A stretch of DNA of 64,000 nt from JBBSDP01 sp963754335 (GTDB taxonomy: Bacteria; Planctomycetota; Phycisphaerae; Tepidisphaerales; Tepidisphaeraceae). The translations under genes were made by a program, and so were the position numbers. The stretch covers positions 310,001 through 374,000 of the forward strand of contig CAVWFQ010000003.1 of the NCBI GenBank assembly GCA_963754335.1, given 5' to 3'. How positions within the stretch are numbered: position 1 is the stretch's first letter; every line of letters starts with the position of its first letter. A model generated the notes under the pieces. The model made no database searches, had not been told where the DNA came from, and worked only from the letters and a program-made list of their open reading frames with translations. Shown piece by piece: positions 62,869 through 64,000 of this stretch.

Positions 62869-64000
62869 ATGAGCAGAATAAAAAGATGTGTGTTGACTGT
62901 CGTGGCCGTTCTTATCGGACATTGGGACTGCCGTTTGGCAAAGGGAGCCGGTGGAACTGGGGCCGATGCGCCTGCGGCCACGCAGCCTGCCGCGGCCAAT
63001 GTCCCGGTACGCGAGGTTGTATTGTTCTCAAGCGGAGTGGGATATTTCGAGCATTTCGGCACGATTCACGGAGACGCGGCCACCGAGCTGCGATTCAAGA
63101 CCGAACAGATCAACGATATTCTGAAGAGCCTGCTGCTCCAGGATTTGGACGGCGGCAAAGTCTCGAGCGTGACCTACGGAAGCCAGGCGCCGATCTCGCA
63201 CACGCTCGCGAGCTTTGAAGTGAACATCAACGAGAACCCGCCCCTGGCGGTTTTGCTCAATCAGCTTCGCGGGGCAAACGTGACCGCGTCCACCCACGAA
63301 GGTCCGTTGACCGGGACGGTGCTCGGCGTCGAGAAGCGGCAACGTCCCGCCGGCAAGGACGCGGCGGTGGTCGACACCTGGATGCTCAATCTGCTCAATG
63401 GCGGGACCATCAAACCAATCGATCTCGACCAGGTGACGCAGATCAAGCTCGACGATCCTCGATTGCAGGAGGAATTGACCAAGGCCCTCGCGGCATTGGC
63501 TCAGGCCCGCGAGCGCGACAAGAAACCCGTCACGATTCACTTTAATGGAAAAGGGGATCACCGGGTGCGGATCGGATACGTCGTCGAAGCTCCGGTCTGG
63601 AAGACCAGCTACCGCCTGGTGCTCCCGGCCCAGGGAGGCGCGGAAAAGGCGAAGGATCCCTCCGGCGAGAAGAAAGACGCCGACGCGAATGCTGCAACGC
63701 AGCCCGCCGCCGAAACCGACGGCCATCTGCAGGGGTGGGCGATTGTCGAAAACCAGACCGACAGTGATTGGAACAATATCGAGCTGTCGCTGGTGAGCGG
63801 CCGGCCCCTGAGTTTCATTGAAGACCTCTATCAGCCGCTCTACGTGCCGCGTCCGGTCGTTAAACCCCAGCTTTATGCAAGCTTACAGCCGCAGACTTAC
63901 GGTGCAGGGCTTGCGCTGGCTGCTGAGAAGCCAGATGAATTCGACCGAAAAGGCGCGAGGATGAACGAATCGTTGAAGAAGGCGGACCAACTTCGCGACG
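62869..64000 (+). CDS. Exported DUF4139-domain protein, 3' end outside the window
   Basis: Open to the window end (377 residues seen). ATG at 62869 begins a signal peptide (MSRIKRCVLTVVAVLIGHW), then VPVREVVLFSSGVGYFEHFG, the N-terminal strand shared by DUF4139/DUF4140 (mucoidy-inhibitor-A-like) proteins. NDILKSLLLQDLDGGKVSSV and the later block RIGYVVEAPVWKTSYRLVL, WAIVENQTDSDWNNIELSLV are DUF4139 hallmarks. Function unknown; probably envelope-located. An earlier ATG at 62864 is closed by an immediate stop. Confidence 0.9.
   Translation, partial: MSRIKRCVLTVVAVLIGHWDCRLAKGAGGTGADAPAATQPAAANVPVREVVLFSSGVGYFEHFGTIHGDAATELRFKTEQINDILKSLLLQDLDGGKVSSVTYGSQAPISHTLASFEVNINENPPLAVLLNQLRGANVTASTHEGPLTGTVLGVEKRQRPAGKDAAVVDTWMLNLLNGGTIKPIDLDQVTQIKLDDPRLQEELTKALAALAQARERDKKPVTIHFNGKGDHRVRIGYVVEAPVWKTSYRLVLPAQGGAEKAKDPSGEKKDADANAATQPAAETDGHLQGWAIVENQTDSDWNNIELSLVSGRPLSFIEDLYQPLYVPRPVVKPQLYASLQPQTYGAGLALAAEKPDEFDRKGARMNESLKKADQLRD

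Overview
The window (about 60% GC) reads as chromosome of a planctomycete, probably Phycisphaerae. This is an inference from lineage-typical features: a glycine-rich PEP-CTERM protein, a prepilin-like protein with an H-X9-DG motif, a LEPR-like N-terminal sorting motif on a secreted cyclophilin, a DUF6797 protein, a C-x2-C zinc ribbon on a membrane protein, a eukaryote-type glycogen branching enzyme, and intergenic repeats that spell the peptide TGFQPV in one frame. No replication, phage or plasmid genes are seen.

Layout: 1-9700 holds the end of a RecQ helicase, an MFS transporter, ribosomal protein S21, a histidine kinase followed by a REC-PAS-GGDEF-EAL response regulator, and a fatty-acid desaturase. 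10.2-11.5 kb is a PEP-CTERM gene bracketed by two copies of a 48-nt palindrome. 12.1-13.8 kb is a metalloid locus: MerR-type regulator, thioredoxin-type arsenate reductase and aquaporin. 14.4-19.3 kb holds a secretin-like protein, tRNA-Glu, NAD(P)H-hydrate epimerase, SurE and a decayed AbiEii-like gene. 19.3-27.4 kb (minus) is a type IV pilus/type II secretion-like inner-membrane operon (PilM-PilN fusion, PilO-like protein, two paralogous PilP-position proteins) split by an ISKra4-family element with a perfect 8-bp target duplication. 28.2-33.7 kb is a mosaic of REP-associated tyrosine transposases (RAYTs), their REP-like arrays, an IS66 remnant and a displaced copy of the birA 3' end. 33.8-38.2 kb carries birA and pyruvate carboxylase, enzyme and substrate side by side.

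38.9-45.9 kb is the most interesting part: a closely packed cassette of a purple-acid-phosphatase-like metallophosphoesterase, a trypsin-like serine protease and a caspase-family protease, with a class 3 lipase converging on it. It looks like a proteolytic conflict or regulated cell-death module. The first gene is interrupted by an IS630-type element at a TA site; removing the element restores the frame exactly.

46.3-64 kb carries a secreted peptidyl-prolyl isomerase, a Uma2-type protein, a phosphomannose-isomerase-like cupin, a family 5 uracil-DNA glycosylase, a prepilin-like protein, a DUF3313 lipoprotein, a DUF6797 protein, a poorly understood zinc-ribbon membrane protein, glgB, an HU-type protein, a multi-HTH protein and the start of a DUF4139 protein.

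Caution: about twenty genes are broken by single-base frameshifts, many in short homopolymers, with both sides still conserved. This is more than natural decay usually gives and suggests residual long-read indel errors, so 'frameshifted' here does not necessarily mean dead.
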